DNA of 38,783 nucleotides from Nitrospirota bacterium (lineage in GTDB: Bacteria; Nitrospirota; Thermodesulfovibrionia; Thermodesulfovibrionales; JdFR-88), in assembly GCA_021813405.1 (NCBI GenBank), contig JAKAKS010000047.1, positions 1-38,783 on the forward strand, given 5' to 3'. Below, piece after piece: positions 9,891 through 17,444 of the stretch. Both the position numbers and the translations under genes were made by a program. The notes beneath the pieces are model-generated. The model did no database searches. It was not told the origin of the DNA and saw nothing but the letters and a program-made list of their open reading frames with translations. Position 1 is the stretch's first letter. Each line of letters opens with the position of its first letter.

Positions 9891-9965
9891 CCCGTTATAA
9901 TATAACAAAAAGCCGTGTTTATAAAATGTTCAGGGCGGCCCGAGGCCGGCCGTGGACAAGTGCGG

Positions 9966-11489
9966 CTATTTCCGGGCAAGCGCCCATTGCTTTATAGCCG
10001 CGGCCAGGGATTCCATAGTTGCCTCGGCGGCCATTATCTGCACCTTAAAACCGGCTTCCTGCACCCTGCGGGCAGTAATAGGGCCTATCACCGCTATGGC
10101 AACATCCTGTAATAGTTCGGACGCTCCGTCCATCATCTCCATGAAGTTGGTGAAGGCGGCACCGCTGGCAAAAACTGCTATCGTTATCCTGCCTTCCTTT
10201 AAAAATCTTCTAAGCCGCTTTCCGTGCACTTCGGGTTTTACCGCCATGTACGCGGCAGGGGTTTCGATGTATCCGCCAAGCTCCCGGACCTTTTGCGGGA
10301 AAACATCCCTGGCCTCCTGCGCCCTGGGCAGCAATATTTTCAGTTCCCCGGGGTTTGTACCCATGCCGCTGAAAGCTTTTATCAGCCCTTCGGCCCTGAA
10401 TTCACCCGGCACCATATCCACCCGGAGGCAGAACTTTTCCACCGCAGCCGCGGTTTTTGGCCCGATGGCGCATATGCGCAGGCCGGAGAGCGCCCGGATG
10501 TCCACCTTTAAAAAACCAAGCCGCTGGAAAAAGTATTTCACCGCGTTGGCGCTGGTGAATACCAGCCAGTTGAACCGCCCCGTATTGTTCAGGCATTCGT
10601 CAAGCGGCGCAACATCATCAGGATGCCGCAGCTCTATCGATGGGAATTCCATTATCTCGGCCCCAAGCTCCTCCAGTTCGCTGAAGCCGCCTTTATCTTC
10701 TCTGGTGAGCAGTATGCGGTGGCCAAAGAGCGGCTTGTCCTCATACCACCTGAGAGTGTCCCTGAGTTTTACCACATCGCCCACAACCATCACGGCGGGC
10801 GGTTTTATCTCGTTTTCGGCCACAACGGAGGCGATATCGCGGAGGGTGCTTACGATTGTCTTCTGCTCCGGCCTTGTACCCCAGCGCACAACGGCAACCG
10901 GCGTGTCCGCGGGCCTGCCGTTTTCCATCAGCCTGGCTGTGACATCGTGAAGGTTTTTAACAGCCATCAGAAACACCAGCGTCCCCACGCCGGTGGCAAG
11001 CTGCTTCCAGTTGATTGCCGTAGCCCCGTTTTTTGCAAGGTCCTCATATCCGGGGATTACCGCGAAGGAGGATGAGTATTTCCTGTGGGTAAGCGGGATA
11101 CCGGCGTAGGCCGGGGCCGCAACGGATGAGCTTACGCCCGGCACCACCTCGAATTTTACTCCGGCAGCAACAAGGGCTTCTGCCTCCTCGCCGCCGCGCC
11201 CGAAGACAAAGGGGTCTCCGCCCTTGAGGCGGCATACAGTCTTGCCTGCAAGCGTCCTGTCCACCAGCAGCTTGTTGATATCTTCCTGCCCCATGGTGTG
11301 GTGCCCGCCGCGCTTTCCGGCGTAGATGAACTCGGCTTCCGGCCTCACGTAATTCAGCAGCTGGGCGTTTAGATGAAAATCGTAAACAACCACGTCCGCC
11401 TTCCTGAGGCATTCGGCGCCTTTGATCGTGAGCAGGCCGATGTCGCCCGGCCCTGCCCCTACAAGATATGCTTTCCCTTTTTTGTTCAT
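9966..11489 (-). CDS. cobA-hemD: Uroporphyrinogen-III C-methyltransferase / uroporphyrinogen-III synthase fusion
   Basis: A two-domain tetrapyrrole enzyme of 507 residues. The N-terminal ~245 residues are SUMT (CobA), with the SAM-site start LVGAGPGD and the motif RLKGGDPFVFGRGGEE; it makes precorrin-2 for siroheme, cobalamin or heme d1. The C-terminal half is HemD, which closes hydroxymethylbilane to uroporphyrinogen III. Such fusions are common in Firmicutes and Deltaproteobacteria. An ATG 21 nt upstream (11510) is less likely because it overlaps a TGTTAGAAT extended -10; the ATG at 11489 gives the normal CobA start. Confidence 0.94.
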   Translation of the reverse strand: MNKKGKAYLVGAGPGDIGLLTIKGAECLRKADVVVYDFHLNAQLLNYVRPEAEFIYAGKRGGHHTMGQEDINKLLVDRTLAGKTVCRLKGGDPFVFGRGGEEAEALVAAGVKFEVVPGVSSSVAAPAYAGIPLTHRKYSSSFAVIPGYEDLAKNGATAINWKQLATGVGTLVFLMAVKNLHDVTARLMENGRPADTPVAVVRWGTRPEQKTIVSTLRDIASVVAENEIKPPAVMVVGDVVKLRDTLRWYEDKPLFGHRILLTREDKGGFSELEELGAEIMEFPSIELRHPDDVAPLDECLNNTGRFNWLVFTSANAVKYFFQRLGFLKVDIRALSGLRICAIGPKTAAAVEKFCLRVDMVPGEFRAEGLIKAFSGMGTNPGELKILLPRAQEARDVFPQKVRELGGYIETPAAYMAVKPEVHGKRLRRFLKEGRITIAVFASGAAFTNFMEMMDGASELLQDVAIAVIGPITARRVQEAGFKVQIMAAEATMESLAAAIKQWALARK

Positions 11490-11500
11490 GGCAGATTTTG

Positions 11501-11509
11501 ATTCTAACA
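11501..11509 (-). promoter_or_regulatory. Extended -10 promoter of cobA-hemD
   Basis: TGTTAGAAT on the minus strand is an extended -10 (TGn plus TAGAAT). It ends 11 nt before the ATG at 11489, so the mRNA would have almost no leader. The same nine bases occur before the acyltransferase and cheY genes. Confidence 0.6.
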
Positions 11510-11549
11510 TATGGACGGTGGGCTGAGTTTTTTGCGGAGATGCCTTTTG

Positions 11550-12701
11550 CTATTCCCTGCCGGTTAAAACCCGCTCCGGTTCGCCCTGGCGCCCCGGTTG
11601 CGCCCATAACAAAAGCCTGTCGTACCCCTTTTGAACGGCATGCGCGGAAATAAGTGTAAGTGCAATCCCTAAAGAGCCCAGGTACAGCAGCCGGGCCTTT
11701 GGGCCATCAGGATAATGCAGATTAAGCAGCATCAGCCAGACCGGCCTGTGGAACAAATAAACGCAATATGATGAATAAGCCAGCCAGGTGAAATATTTTG
11801 CAAACCTGACGGCCTTATATGCCGCCAGCCGTACAAGCCATGCAAAGCTTGCAGCCATGCAGTTAATCAGCACAATGGCAGCGATGCAGCCTGTCATGGG
11901 CAGGGAAATAAAAAAATTATCTCCGTTTGTCATTAGGGCATATGGCTGATAAAAATCGCGGTAGAGAAACGGGATTAAGAAAGTAAAAGTAAAAGCGAAT
12001 ACGGACAAAATGAAAAAGACGGCCAGGCCGGCCATTTTTTTATGACTGGAGATGATAACTGAATAGAAATGATCACCCGCCAGGCCGAAAAGAAAAATAA
12101 AATAATACAAAATGAGGCGTATGTCGCCCATGCCAAATGCGGCCCTCAATAAAATCAGCGTTGAAGGTAAGGATAAAAGAGCAACTATATGCAGCGCCGT
12201 GTTGTTTTTCGCTTTTGCTATGAGGATTAACTGCCAGTAGTATACGGTGATCAGCCCGATATACCAGATTGTAAATATCGGCTGAAAACCTGGTGTGCTA
12301 AAAATAAGTTGAAGGCCAAGGGCCTGTATTATTATGCGCCTTGCGCCTGCATTGGATAAAACCGCAAACAAGGCCAGTGCCGCCCAGTATAAAGGAAAAA
12401 TGCGGAAAAATCTTTTTTTCAAATACTCCCGGACTTTACCGGGACGTGACATCTTCAGATAAGAATTTCTCAGGAGCACGCCGGAAATGTACACAAACAA
12501 ACCCAGGCCCAAATACGCATTTAGCCTGTTAAGGGGGGACAGGTCCAGGTTAATGCCGAAATTCCGGAGATCGAAAAAGTTGAACGTGACATCCGGCAGG
12601 TGATGGAAAATGATAATGGCGATGGCAATGGCCCGCATGATATCGAGCTCATACAACCGCTTGCCGGGCGCAGCGGCAATATTTAAACCATTTTCCTGCA
12701 T
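11550..12701 (-). CDS. Acyltransferase family 3 membrane protein (OafA/YrhL-like)
   Basis: A 383-residue protein with about ten membrane spans. The N-terminal segment YELDIMRAIAIAIIIFHH has the family's Arg-Ala-Ile-Ala pattern and the essential histidine pair (HH), followed by FVYISGVLL and KKRFFRIFPLYW, all hallmarks of acyltransferase 3 proteins that O-acylate envelope sugars. No SGNH domain follows. Base use is more A/T-rich than in the flanking cobA-hemD and argB genes, which may reflect transfer or membrane composition. A -10 hexamer lies 7 nt before the ATG. Confidence 0.9.
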   Translation of the reverse strand: MQENGLNIAAAPGKRLYELDIMRAIAIAIIIFHHLPDVTFNFFDLRNFGINLDLSPLNRLNAYLGLGLFVYISGVLLRNSYLKMSRPGKVREYLKKRFFRIFPLYWAALALFAVLSNAGARRIIIQALGLQLIFSTPGFQPIFTIWYIGLITVYYWQLILIAKAKNNTALHIVALLSLPSTLILLRAAFGMGDIRLILYYFIFLFGLAGDHFYSVIISSHKKMAGLAVFFILSVFAFTFTFLIPFLYRDFYQPYALMTNGDNFFISLPMTGCIAAIVLINCMAASFAWLVRLAAYKAVRFAKYFTWLAYSSYCVYLFHRPVWLMLLNLHYPDGPKARLLYLGSLGIALTLISAHAVQKGYDRLLLWAQPGRQGEPERVLTGRE

Positions 12702-12708
12702 GCGCTTG

Positions 12709-12717
12709 ATTCTAACA
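12709..12717 (-). promoter_or_regulatory. Extended -10 promoter of the acyltransferase gene
   Basis: TGTTAGAAT on the minus strand is identical to the motif before cobA-hemD. The hexamer TAGAAT ends 7 nt before the ATG at 12701 and no Shine-Dalgarno is visible, so the transcript probably starts at or next to the start codon. Confidence 0.6.
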
Positions 12718-12768
12718 CATGGAAACAGAGGGGGCGTTTACAATGAATGGCAAATAAAAAATGCCATT

Positions 12769-13647
12769 TTACCCTACTATTTCCGTCCCTACCCCTTCAT
12801 TGGTGAATATCTCCAGCAGCAGGCAATGGGGCTGGCGGCCGTCTACTATATGGGTTTTGCCCACGCCGCCTTCCAGCGCCTGAAGGCACGCCTGCACCTT
12901 GGGGATCATGCCGCCGGAGACCGTACCTTTGTCTATCAGGCCCAGGGCCTTGCGCGCATTCAGGGACGGGATTACCGTTTCCTTGTCCTTTACCCCAGGC
13001 ACATCCGTAACCAGAATAAGTTTTTCCGCTTGCAGTGCGGAGGCCACCGCTGAGGCCACGTAATCGGCGTTTATATTCAGCGTTTCGCCGTGCGGCCCGA
13101 TGCCTATGGGCGAGACTACGGTAACGAAATCCTCTTTCTGCAGTTTTATGACTATCTCCGGGTCTATGGATTTAACCTGGCCTACCAGCCCCAGGTCTAT
13201 TATCTCGTCCTCGCCGGTTTCGGGGGAGCGTTTTTTGGTGAGTTTTTTTTCGGCCTTTATCATGAAGCCGTCTTTCCCGCTGAGGCCTATGGCCTTTCCG
13301 CCATGGGTATTAATGAGCGCTACTATCTCCTTGTTTATAAGCCCGCCAAGCACCATCTCCACTATGTCCATAGTCTCGGCGTCTGTAACGCGCTGGCCGT
13401 GAATGAAGGCAGGCTCCTTGCCCAGTTTTTTCATCATCTCCGAAATCTTCGGCCCTCCGCCGTGCACTATCACCGGGTGGATGCCGATATAATTCAGCAG
13501 CACGATATCCTGGGCGAACGCTTCTTTCAGTTGCCCGTCCACCTGGGCCGCGCCGCCATACTTGATTACGAACGTTTTGCCGCTGAACTTCTTTATAAAG
13601 GGCAGGGCCTCTATAAGCGTGCCGGCCTTCTCTATCATCTTCTGCAT
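12769..13647 (-). CDS. argB: Acetylglutamate kinase
   Basis: Phosphorylates N-acetylglutamate in arginine synthesis. The 292-residue protein shows the amino-acid-kinase motifs FVIKYGGAA, IVHGGGPKIS, the FIHGQRVTD substrate-site segment and TDVPGVKD. The start is placed at the ATG at 13647 because GAGGGAG lies about 7 nt upstream and the protein then begins like other ArgB enzymes; an in-frame ATG ten codons earlier is less likely. The start lies inside the end of the FmdE-like gene (13-nt overlap), so the two are probably cotranscribed. No other arginine gene is present. Confidence 0.96.
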   Translation of the reverse strand: MQKMIEKAGTLIEALPFIKKFSGKTFVIKYGGAAQVDGQLKEAFAQDIVLLNYIGIHPVIVHGGGPKISEMMKKLGKEPAFIHGQRVTDAETMDIVEMVLGGLINKEIVALINTHGGKAIGLSGKDGFMIKAEKKLTKKRSPETGEDEIIDLGLVGQVKSIDPEIVIKLQKEDFVTVVSPIGIGPHGETLNINADYVASAVASALQAEKLILVTDVPGVKDKETVIPSLNARKALGLIDKGTVSGGMIPKVQACLQALEGGVGKTHIVDGRQPHCLLLEIFTNEGVGTEIVG

Positions 13648-14258
13648 TGCATCTCCCTCTCGAAACAAGGCGCGCAAAGCTGCCTGCCCCCGGCAAGCCT
13701 TATCCTTGTCTCCATGGTTTTTTCACCGCATTTATCGCATTTTACGCTCTGGAATATCCGTGCCTGGCACGGGGGAACGCCCCTGAATTTTTTAATGTCA
13801 AAAATATCCCCTGCGTCCGCTTCCATCAGGGATTTTATCTTTTCCGATTTCCTTTTGTGCACGCTTTTAAGCACGGCTGGTGAGCGGTCGCCTGCCGAAA
13901 ACCTGCGCCACATCTCTTTCTGGGCCGGGGTTTCGTCCGGGGCCCTCCAGTTGACGGCTATTCTTATGGCCCCGGCGGTTTTGCCCTTATTGCCCCGCTT
14001 GAAAAATGTATAGACCTGCTTTCCGTAATCCTTATGGACCAGGTTGCCTTTGCCAAACGTGCAGCCAAGAAGGGCCTGCACGGCATCAACCGCGCAGGAG
14101 TTGTTCTCCACAACTGCCACCAGTTCCTCGTCAGACGAGCGTAACGGAAAGAATTCTTCCATAACGTAACCGGCCACCCTTACGCCTATGGCAAGCCCCG
14201 GGCATGTATGGCCGTGGAATTCCGCCGCTTTTTTAAGAAGTTTTCCTGCGTTTTTCAT
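13635..14258 (-). CDS. FmdE-domain protein with C-terminal zinc ribbon
   Basis: A 207-residue protein. Its N-terminus carries the FmdE signature FHGHTCPGLAIGVR and further conserved Cys residues (NNSCAVDAVQALLGCTFGKGN). FmdE was named from methanogen molybdenum formylmethanofuran dehydrogenase operons; the bacterial role is unknown. The C-terminus has a four-Cys zinc ribbon (CDKCG ... CAPC). The open frame extends 90 codons further upstream, but that part is antisense to the DsrC-like gene and unlike the family, so I start at ATG 14258. It is divergent from the DsrC-like gene and overlaps argB. Confidence 0.85.
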   Translation of the reverse strand: MKNAGKLLKKAAEFHGHTCPGLAIGVRVAGYVMEEFFPLRSSDEELVAVVENNSCAVDAVQALLGCTFGKGNLVHKDYGKQVYTFFKRGNKGKTAGAIRIAVNWRAPDETPAQKEMWRRFSAGDRSPAVLKSVHKRKSEKIKSLMEADAGDIFDIKKFRGVPPCQARIFQSVKCDKCGEKTMETRIRLAGGRQLCAPCFEREMQCRR

Positions 14259-14313
14259 TATATTTTTATACCAGAAGACGGGAAATTTTTCAGGAGCTGC
14301 CAGGCCCACGCAG

Positions 14314-14342
14314 TTGACATCCGTTTTGACGCTGACTAGAAT
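14314..14342 (+). promoter_or_regulatory. Consensus sigma70 promoter of the DsrC-like gene
   Basis: A perfect -35 TTGACA (14314-14319), a 17-nt spacer and -10 TAGAAT (14337-14342). Transcription should start near 14349, leaving a ~22-nt leader with AAAGGAGG before the ATG at 14371. This is the best promoter match in the window and implies strong expression. Confidence 0.85.
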
Positions 14343-14370
14343 GCAGGCAATAAGGACAAAGGAGGCAGAC

Positions 14371-14721
14371 ATGCCGGTAATCGAGTGCGCTGGGAAAAAA
14401 ATAGAACTGGACGACGAGGGGTATTTAAAGAGATTTGAGGACTGGGACGAACACGTAGCCGCAGTGCTGGCCGCCAGGGAAAAAGTGGGAGAGCTTACCC
14501 GGGACAGGATGGATATTCTTAAGTTCATGCGCCAGTATTACAAGAATTACAATTTCTTCCCCATCCTGCGCCAGGTGTGCAAGAACATACATCAGCCAAA
14601 AGAGTGCGTAACGGAAAAATTCATAGAGCCGGTTGAGGCATGGAAGATAGCCGGGCTGCCAAACCCCGGCGAGGAGATCAATTTAAGGAAACAATGGAGC
14701 GTGGAGGCCAGCGGGTATTAG
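14371..14721 (+). CDS. DsrC/TusE-family protein lacking both C-terminal redox cysteines
   Basis: A 116-residue protein. Family features are an N-terminal DEEGYL-like turn (DDEGYLKRFEDWDE), ELTRDRMDILKFMRQYYKNY and the C-terminal motif KIAGLPNPG. DsrC and TusE carry persulfide on a penultimate Cys and, in DsrC, on a second Cys in CKIAGLP. Here that position is Trp (EAWKIAGLP), and the GC(V) end is replaced by GEEINLRKQW and a longer tail. Sulfur relay by the usual route is therefore impossible. Cys6 and the pair in QVCKNIHQPKEC remain, with unknown role. A strong promoter and an AAAGGAGG site precede it. A regulatory or adaptor role is inference. Confidence 0.88.
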   Translation: MPVIECAGKKIELDDEGYLKRFEDWDEHVAAVLAAREKVGELTRDRMDILKFMRQYYKNYNFFPILRQVCKNIHQPKECVTEKFIEPVEAWKIAGLPNPGEEINLRKQWSVEASGY

Positions 14722-14918
14722 AGCCTGCCCAATAAAACTGTCTGAAGCGGTTTTTGCGCGGCATTGGCCGTTTGCCTTATTCATGTAGGCCGCGCGGCTC
14801 AGACCTCAATTTATTGAAGCGAAACGAGGCCGAACGGAGGCGGACACCGCCCGCGAAAAAACACAATTTTAAGATTGGAAATTAAGGCATGCCGGCGAAC
14901 GGCGCAGGGGAGTGCAAT

Positions 14919-15788
14919 TTAAACCGCAATAAACCTTCCCGCAGCCGTCAGGCAGGTTATGGCCAGCGCGCAGACGTCGATGCTTCTTAATGCAAAGTCG
15001 AGGCGGTGGTTTTTTCGGCTGAATACGGCCGCCCCGCCGGCGATTATCCATGCGGCGGGCAGGGCGGAAAGGGCGCGGGTGAAGGGCCCCGTCTGATATA
15101 AGGCCGCAATCAGCAAGGCGGAGGCCGCGGTGCAAAGCTCCCACGCAAAAATTATCCTGCGCAAGCCAGGGCCGGAGAAAACCGTGGTGACCGAAGGCAG
15201 CCCGGCTTCTTCATACTGCCTGCCGTATCTCAGGAGGAAAATCCAGAAATGGGGTATTTGCCAGATATAGAAGAACAAGCAGAAGATGAACAGCCTGGGG
15301 CTTAAAAGGCTGCCGCCCCCGCAAACCCAGCCTATCGCGGGGGATACCGCCCCGGCCAGCGCGCCGGGCAACAGGGCAAACGGCGTCTTTTGTTTCAAGG
15401 GTGTGTAAACCACCCCGTACCAGAGGAACGCCGCGGCGCCCAGCGCAGCTGGCAGCGCCCCCCTTGTTACAAAAAGAACTGAAATGCCCGCCAGCAAAAG
15501 CCCAGCGGAAATCAAAAGCGCGTGGCCTTGTTTCATGCGGCCCGACGGGACTGGCCTTGTGCAAGTCCTGGGCATAAGGGAGTCGGTTTCCGCCTCGGCA
15601 AACTGGTTGAAAGCCGACGCGCCGCACGACAGAAAAAACACCCCGGCGGCAAGCCAGGCCATGAGCGGGAACGAAGGCGCGCCCGGGGAGATAAGATATC
15701 CGGCAATGGCCGATACGGCGATGAAAAGGGATATTCTGATCCTGCAAAGCTCTGCGGCGGCAATCAGCTTTTCAAAAAGCCTTCTCAT
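14919..15788 (-). CDS. ctaB: Protoheme IX farnesyltransferase (heme O synthase)
   Basis: UbiA-family membrane prenyltransferase that farnesylates heme b to heme O, the precursor of heme A for the oxidase encoded upstream. The 289 residues include about eight or nine spans. The first Asp-rich site is NQFAEAETDSLMPRT (Asn, Glu, Asp and Met-x-Arg-Thr as in CyoE/CtaB). The second family landmark YTPLKQKTPFALLPG is followed by AGAVSPAIGW. The start ATG overlaps the stop of the upstream cytochrome c gene by ATGA. It is last in the cox operon. No heme A synthase gene is seen here. Confidence 0.93.
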   Translation of the reverse strand: MRRLFEKLIAAAELCRIRISLFIAVSAIAGYLISPGAPSFPLMAWLAAGVFFLSCGASAFNQFAEAETDSLMPRTCTRPVPSGRMKQGHALLISAGLLLAGISVLFVTRGALPAALGAAAFLWYGVVYTPLKQKTPFALLPGALAGAVSPAIGWVCGGGSLLSPRLFIFCLFFYIWQIPHFWIFLLRYGRQYEEAGLPSVTTVFSGPGLRRIIFAWELCTAASALLIAALYQTGPFTRALSALPAAWIIAGGAAVFSRKNHRLDFALRSIDVCALAITCLTAAGRFIAV

Positions 15789-16177
15789 TTTAATGTTTTT
15801 AAATATGCGATGATGTCTGCAACTTCCTTTTTTGTGAGCGGCGTTTTTGGCATGATCGGCTTATAACCCTTTACCACCCATACGTCCGGGCTGGTTATCA
15901 TGAACCGCAGGTATTTTTCATCAACAGTCTTTACTTGGGGTTTCCCTTTCACCATTACGGTCACTTTCTTGCCGTATATCCCCTTGTAGCTGGGCCCAAC
16001 CAGCGGCTGGCCCGTGGTGGTATGGCAGCCAAGGCAGCCCTTGCTTTTAAGCAGGGTAAGGCCATCTGTTGCGGCAGAGCCAGCCTTTGATGCTGCCAAA
16101 GCCCCTCCGGCGGCAAACAAACCAAGAAAAATCGCGGCTGAAAATATGGTTGATAATGAAAGCCATCTTTTCCCCAT
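15785..16177 (-). CDS. Secreted class I cytochrome c, paralogue of the CoxB C-terminal domain
   Basis: A 130-residue monoheme cytochrome. A Sec signal peptide (about 1-28, ending ALA) precedes one heme site CLGCH, with a distal Met in PIMPKTPL. It is very similar over about 85 residues to the cytochrome domain fused to CoxB directly upstream, and the heme-site DNA matches at 60 of 61 bases, so it arose by tandem duplication or has undergone gene conversion. It probably shuttles electrons to the oxidase. It lies 26 nt after the coxB stop, has AAGGAG before the ATG, and overlaps ctaB by ATGA. Confidence 0.92.
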   Translation of the reverse strand: MGKRWLSLSTIFSAAIFLGLFAAGGALAASKAGSAATDGLTLLKSKGCLGCHTTTGQPLVGPSYKGIYGKKVTVMVKGKPQVKTVDEKYLRFMITSPDVWVVKGYKPIMPKTPLTKKEVADIIAYLKTLK

Positions 16178-16203
16178 TTTTTAAAAACTCCTTTCGAGCA
16201 TTT

Positions 16204-17124
16204 TTATTTCAGCGTTTTGATATACGCTATTATGTCGTCAACTTCCTTGTCCGTAAGCGGTATCGCAGGCATGATGGGCTGATAACCATGCACAACCCAG
16301 ATGTCCGGATGGGTTATCATGAACTCCAGGTATTTATCGTCCACCGTTTTTACCACCGGCTTGCCGTTTACCAGCACCGTCACTTTTGAACCGTAAATGC
16401 CTTTATAGCTGGGCCCAACCAGCGGCTGGCCCGTGGTGGTGTGGCAGCCAAGGCAGCCCTTGCTTTGAAGCAGTTTAAGTCCGTGGGCGGCATTGGCGCT
16501 CAGGGCGGGGGCCGCCGCTTTGGCCTGATACCATTTATCAAAATCAGCTTCCTGCATTGCCATCAGCTTAGCCCTCATGTCGGAGTGGCCCACCCCGCAG
16601 TATTCCGTTCAGAAGATATCGTATGTGCCGGGCCGGTCCGCCGTAAACCACATGTGCGTTTCCATGCCTGGCACCACGTCCTCCTTGAACTTGAAGGCCG
16701 GTATGAAGAAGCTGTGGATCACGTCGGAACTGGTCATTATCAGCTTCACAGGTTTTCCAACCGGCACCCGCAGATTGCCACTTTGCTTTCCGTTTGCGTA
16801 CAAAAAGCTCCATTTCCACTGCTTTCCATTTACTTTTATATTTATCGTGTCCGGCGGGGCGTTGCGGATGTTGTAAAAATTTGTTGTGCCTATGTAGAAC
16901 ATCCAGATCACAAGAAGCATTGGGATAACCGTCCAGGTTATCTCCAGCATTGGATGTTCCATGGTAGGCGAAGCCTTGGGGCTTTTCCGCTCGTTGTATT
17001 TGATAAGAAAATAGATCATGGGCAAAATCACCGCCAGCAACAGCAGGATGCAAACCCCGGTGATTAGCAGAAACGGCTTCTCCACCCAGGCTGCCGAATT
17101 GGATGGTTCCGCAGGGAAAAACAT
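16204..17124 (-). CDS. coxB: Cytochrome c oxidase subunit II fused to cytochrome c, with in-frame UGA at a CuA cysteine
   Basis: A 306-residue caa3-type subunit II if the UGA at 16609-16611 is read. Two N-terminal membrane spans (about 17-45 and 65-85) precede the cupredoxin domain, with the CuA His in SSDVIHSFFIP and the ligand loop, where homologues have C-T/S-E-x-C-G-x-x-H. Here it reads UGA-Thr-Glu-Tyr-Cys-Gly-Val-Gly-His-Ser-Asp-Met, so only the first Cys (residue 172) is replaced. The following 134 codons are open and encode a linker and a class I cytochrome (CLGCH, PIMPAIPL). Neighbouring genes use UGA as stop, so general reassignment is unlikely. Selenocysteine is my favoured reading; nonsense mutation or sequencing error is possible. 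The start overlaps coxD (TAATG). Confidence 0.88.
16581..16611 (-). promoter_or_regulatory. Candidate bacterial SECIS element in coxB
   Basis: On the minus strand the UGA (16611-16609) is followed by 11 nt, then a 17-nt stem-loop (16597-16581): CGGGGUG pairs with CACUCCG (one G-U) around the loop GGC. Bacterial SECIS elements are stem-loops just after the UGA with a guanine at the start of a small apical loop, and the E. coli fdhF upper stem-loop has similar size and spacing. The bulged U of fdhF is absent. Codon choice for Cys-Gly-Val-Gly-His-Ser could also create this hairpin by chance. Confidence 0.5.
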
Positions 17125-17417
17125 TATCCGGCCATCCTGTAAAAGACATCGGAATAGGTAAGTATTATTATCGACGTAAGGGCGAAGAGGGCCAGAAAGA
17201 TTATTGTCTTGAGAAAACGGTCTTCATGCCTTAAATCCATGAAGTAAAAAAGGTTCAATAACGCCATCGAGGTTGCAATCAGGAAATTCAATGCAACGGC
17301 CATCCTCACGTTCATCAGGGCGATTGCTATTGTGGCTGCCAGCAGGGCCGCAAGCGCTATCCATATAAAAAATAAAATCCCGTACCCCGTTGCTCCCTCC
17401 GGCACTTCCAGCTTCAT
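17124..17417 (-). CDS. coxD: Cytochrome c oxidase subunit IV (CtaF/CoxD-like)
   Basis: A 97-residue protein with three hydrophobic spans, matching the small bacterial subunit IV of aa3/caa3 oxidases. The landmarks are the helix around NFLIATSMALLNLFYFMDLRHEDR and a final helix ending SDVFYRMAG. It assists assembly or stability of the oxidase in the cytoplasmic membrane. GGAG lies 7 nt before the ATG. It sits between coxC and coxB and overlaps coxB by one base pair (TAATG). Confidence 0.88.
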   Translation of the reverse strand: MKLEVPEGATGYGILFFIWIALAALLAATIAIALMNVRMAVALNFLIATSMALLNLFYFMDLRHEDRFLKTIIFLALFALTSIIILTYSDVFYRMAG

Positions 17418-17444
17418 TTCATCTCCTTTGTCCCATTGGCAAAA

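Noticed and set aside
12738-12766. Hairpin AATGGCA/TGCCATT after argB as a terminator
   Set aside because: On the minus strand the T-run is in the loop rather than after the stem, so a rho-independent terminator is not supported.
14259-14528. 90-codon N-terminal extension of the FmdE-like protein
   Set aside because: It is antisense to the DsrC-like gene and its promoter, Ser-rich and unlike FmdE proteins; the ATG at 14258 gives the normal family start.
16204-16593. Separate gene starting at the Met in GHSDM, encoding only the cytochrome domain
   Set aside because: The start lies inside the conserved CuA loop, there is no signal peptide for heme attachment outside the membrane, and no ribosome site; it is the continuation of coxB after UGA.
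16609-16611. Genome-wide UGA reassignment (for example to Trp or Gly)
   Set aside because: Many neighbouring genes end in UGA with tight overlaps to the next start (ATGA), so UGA works as stop here.
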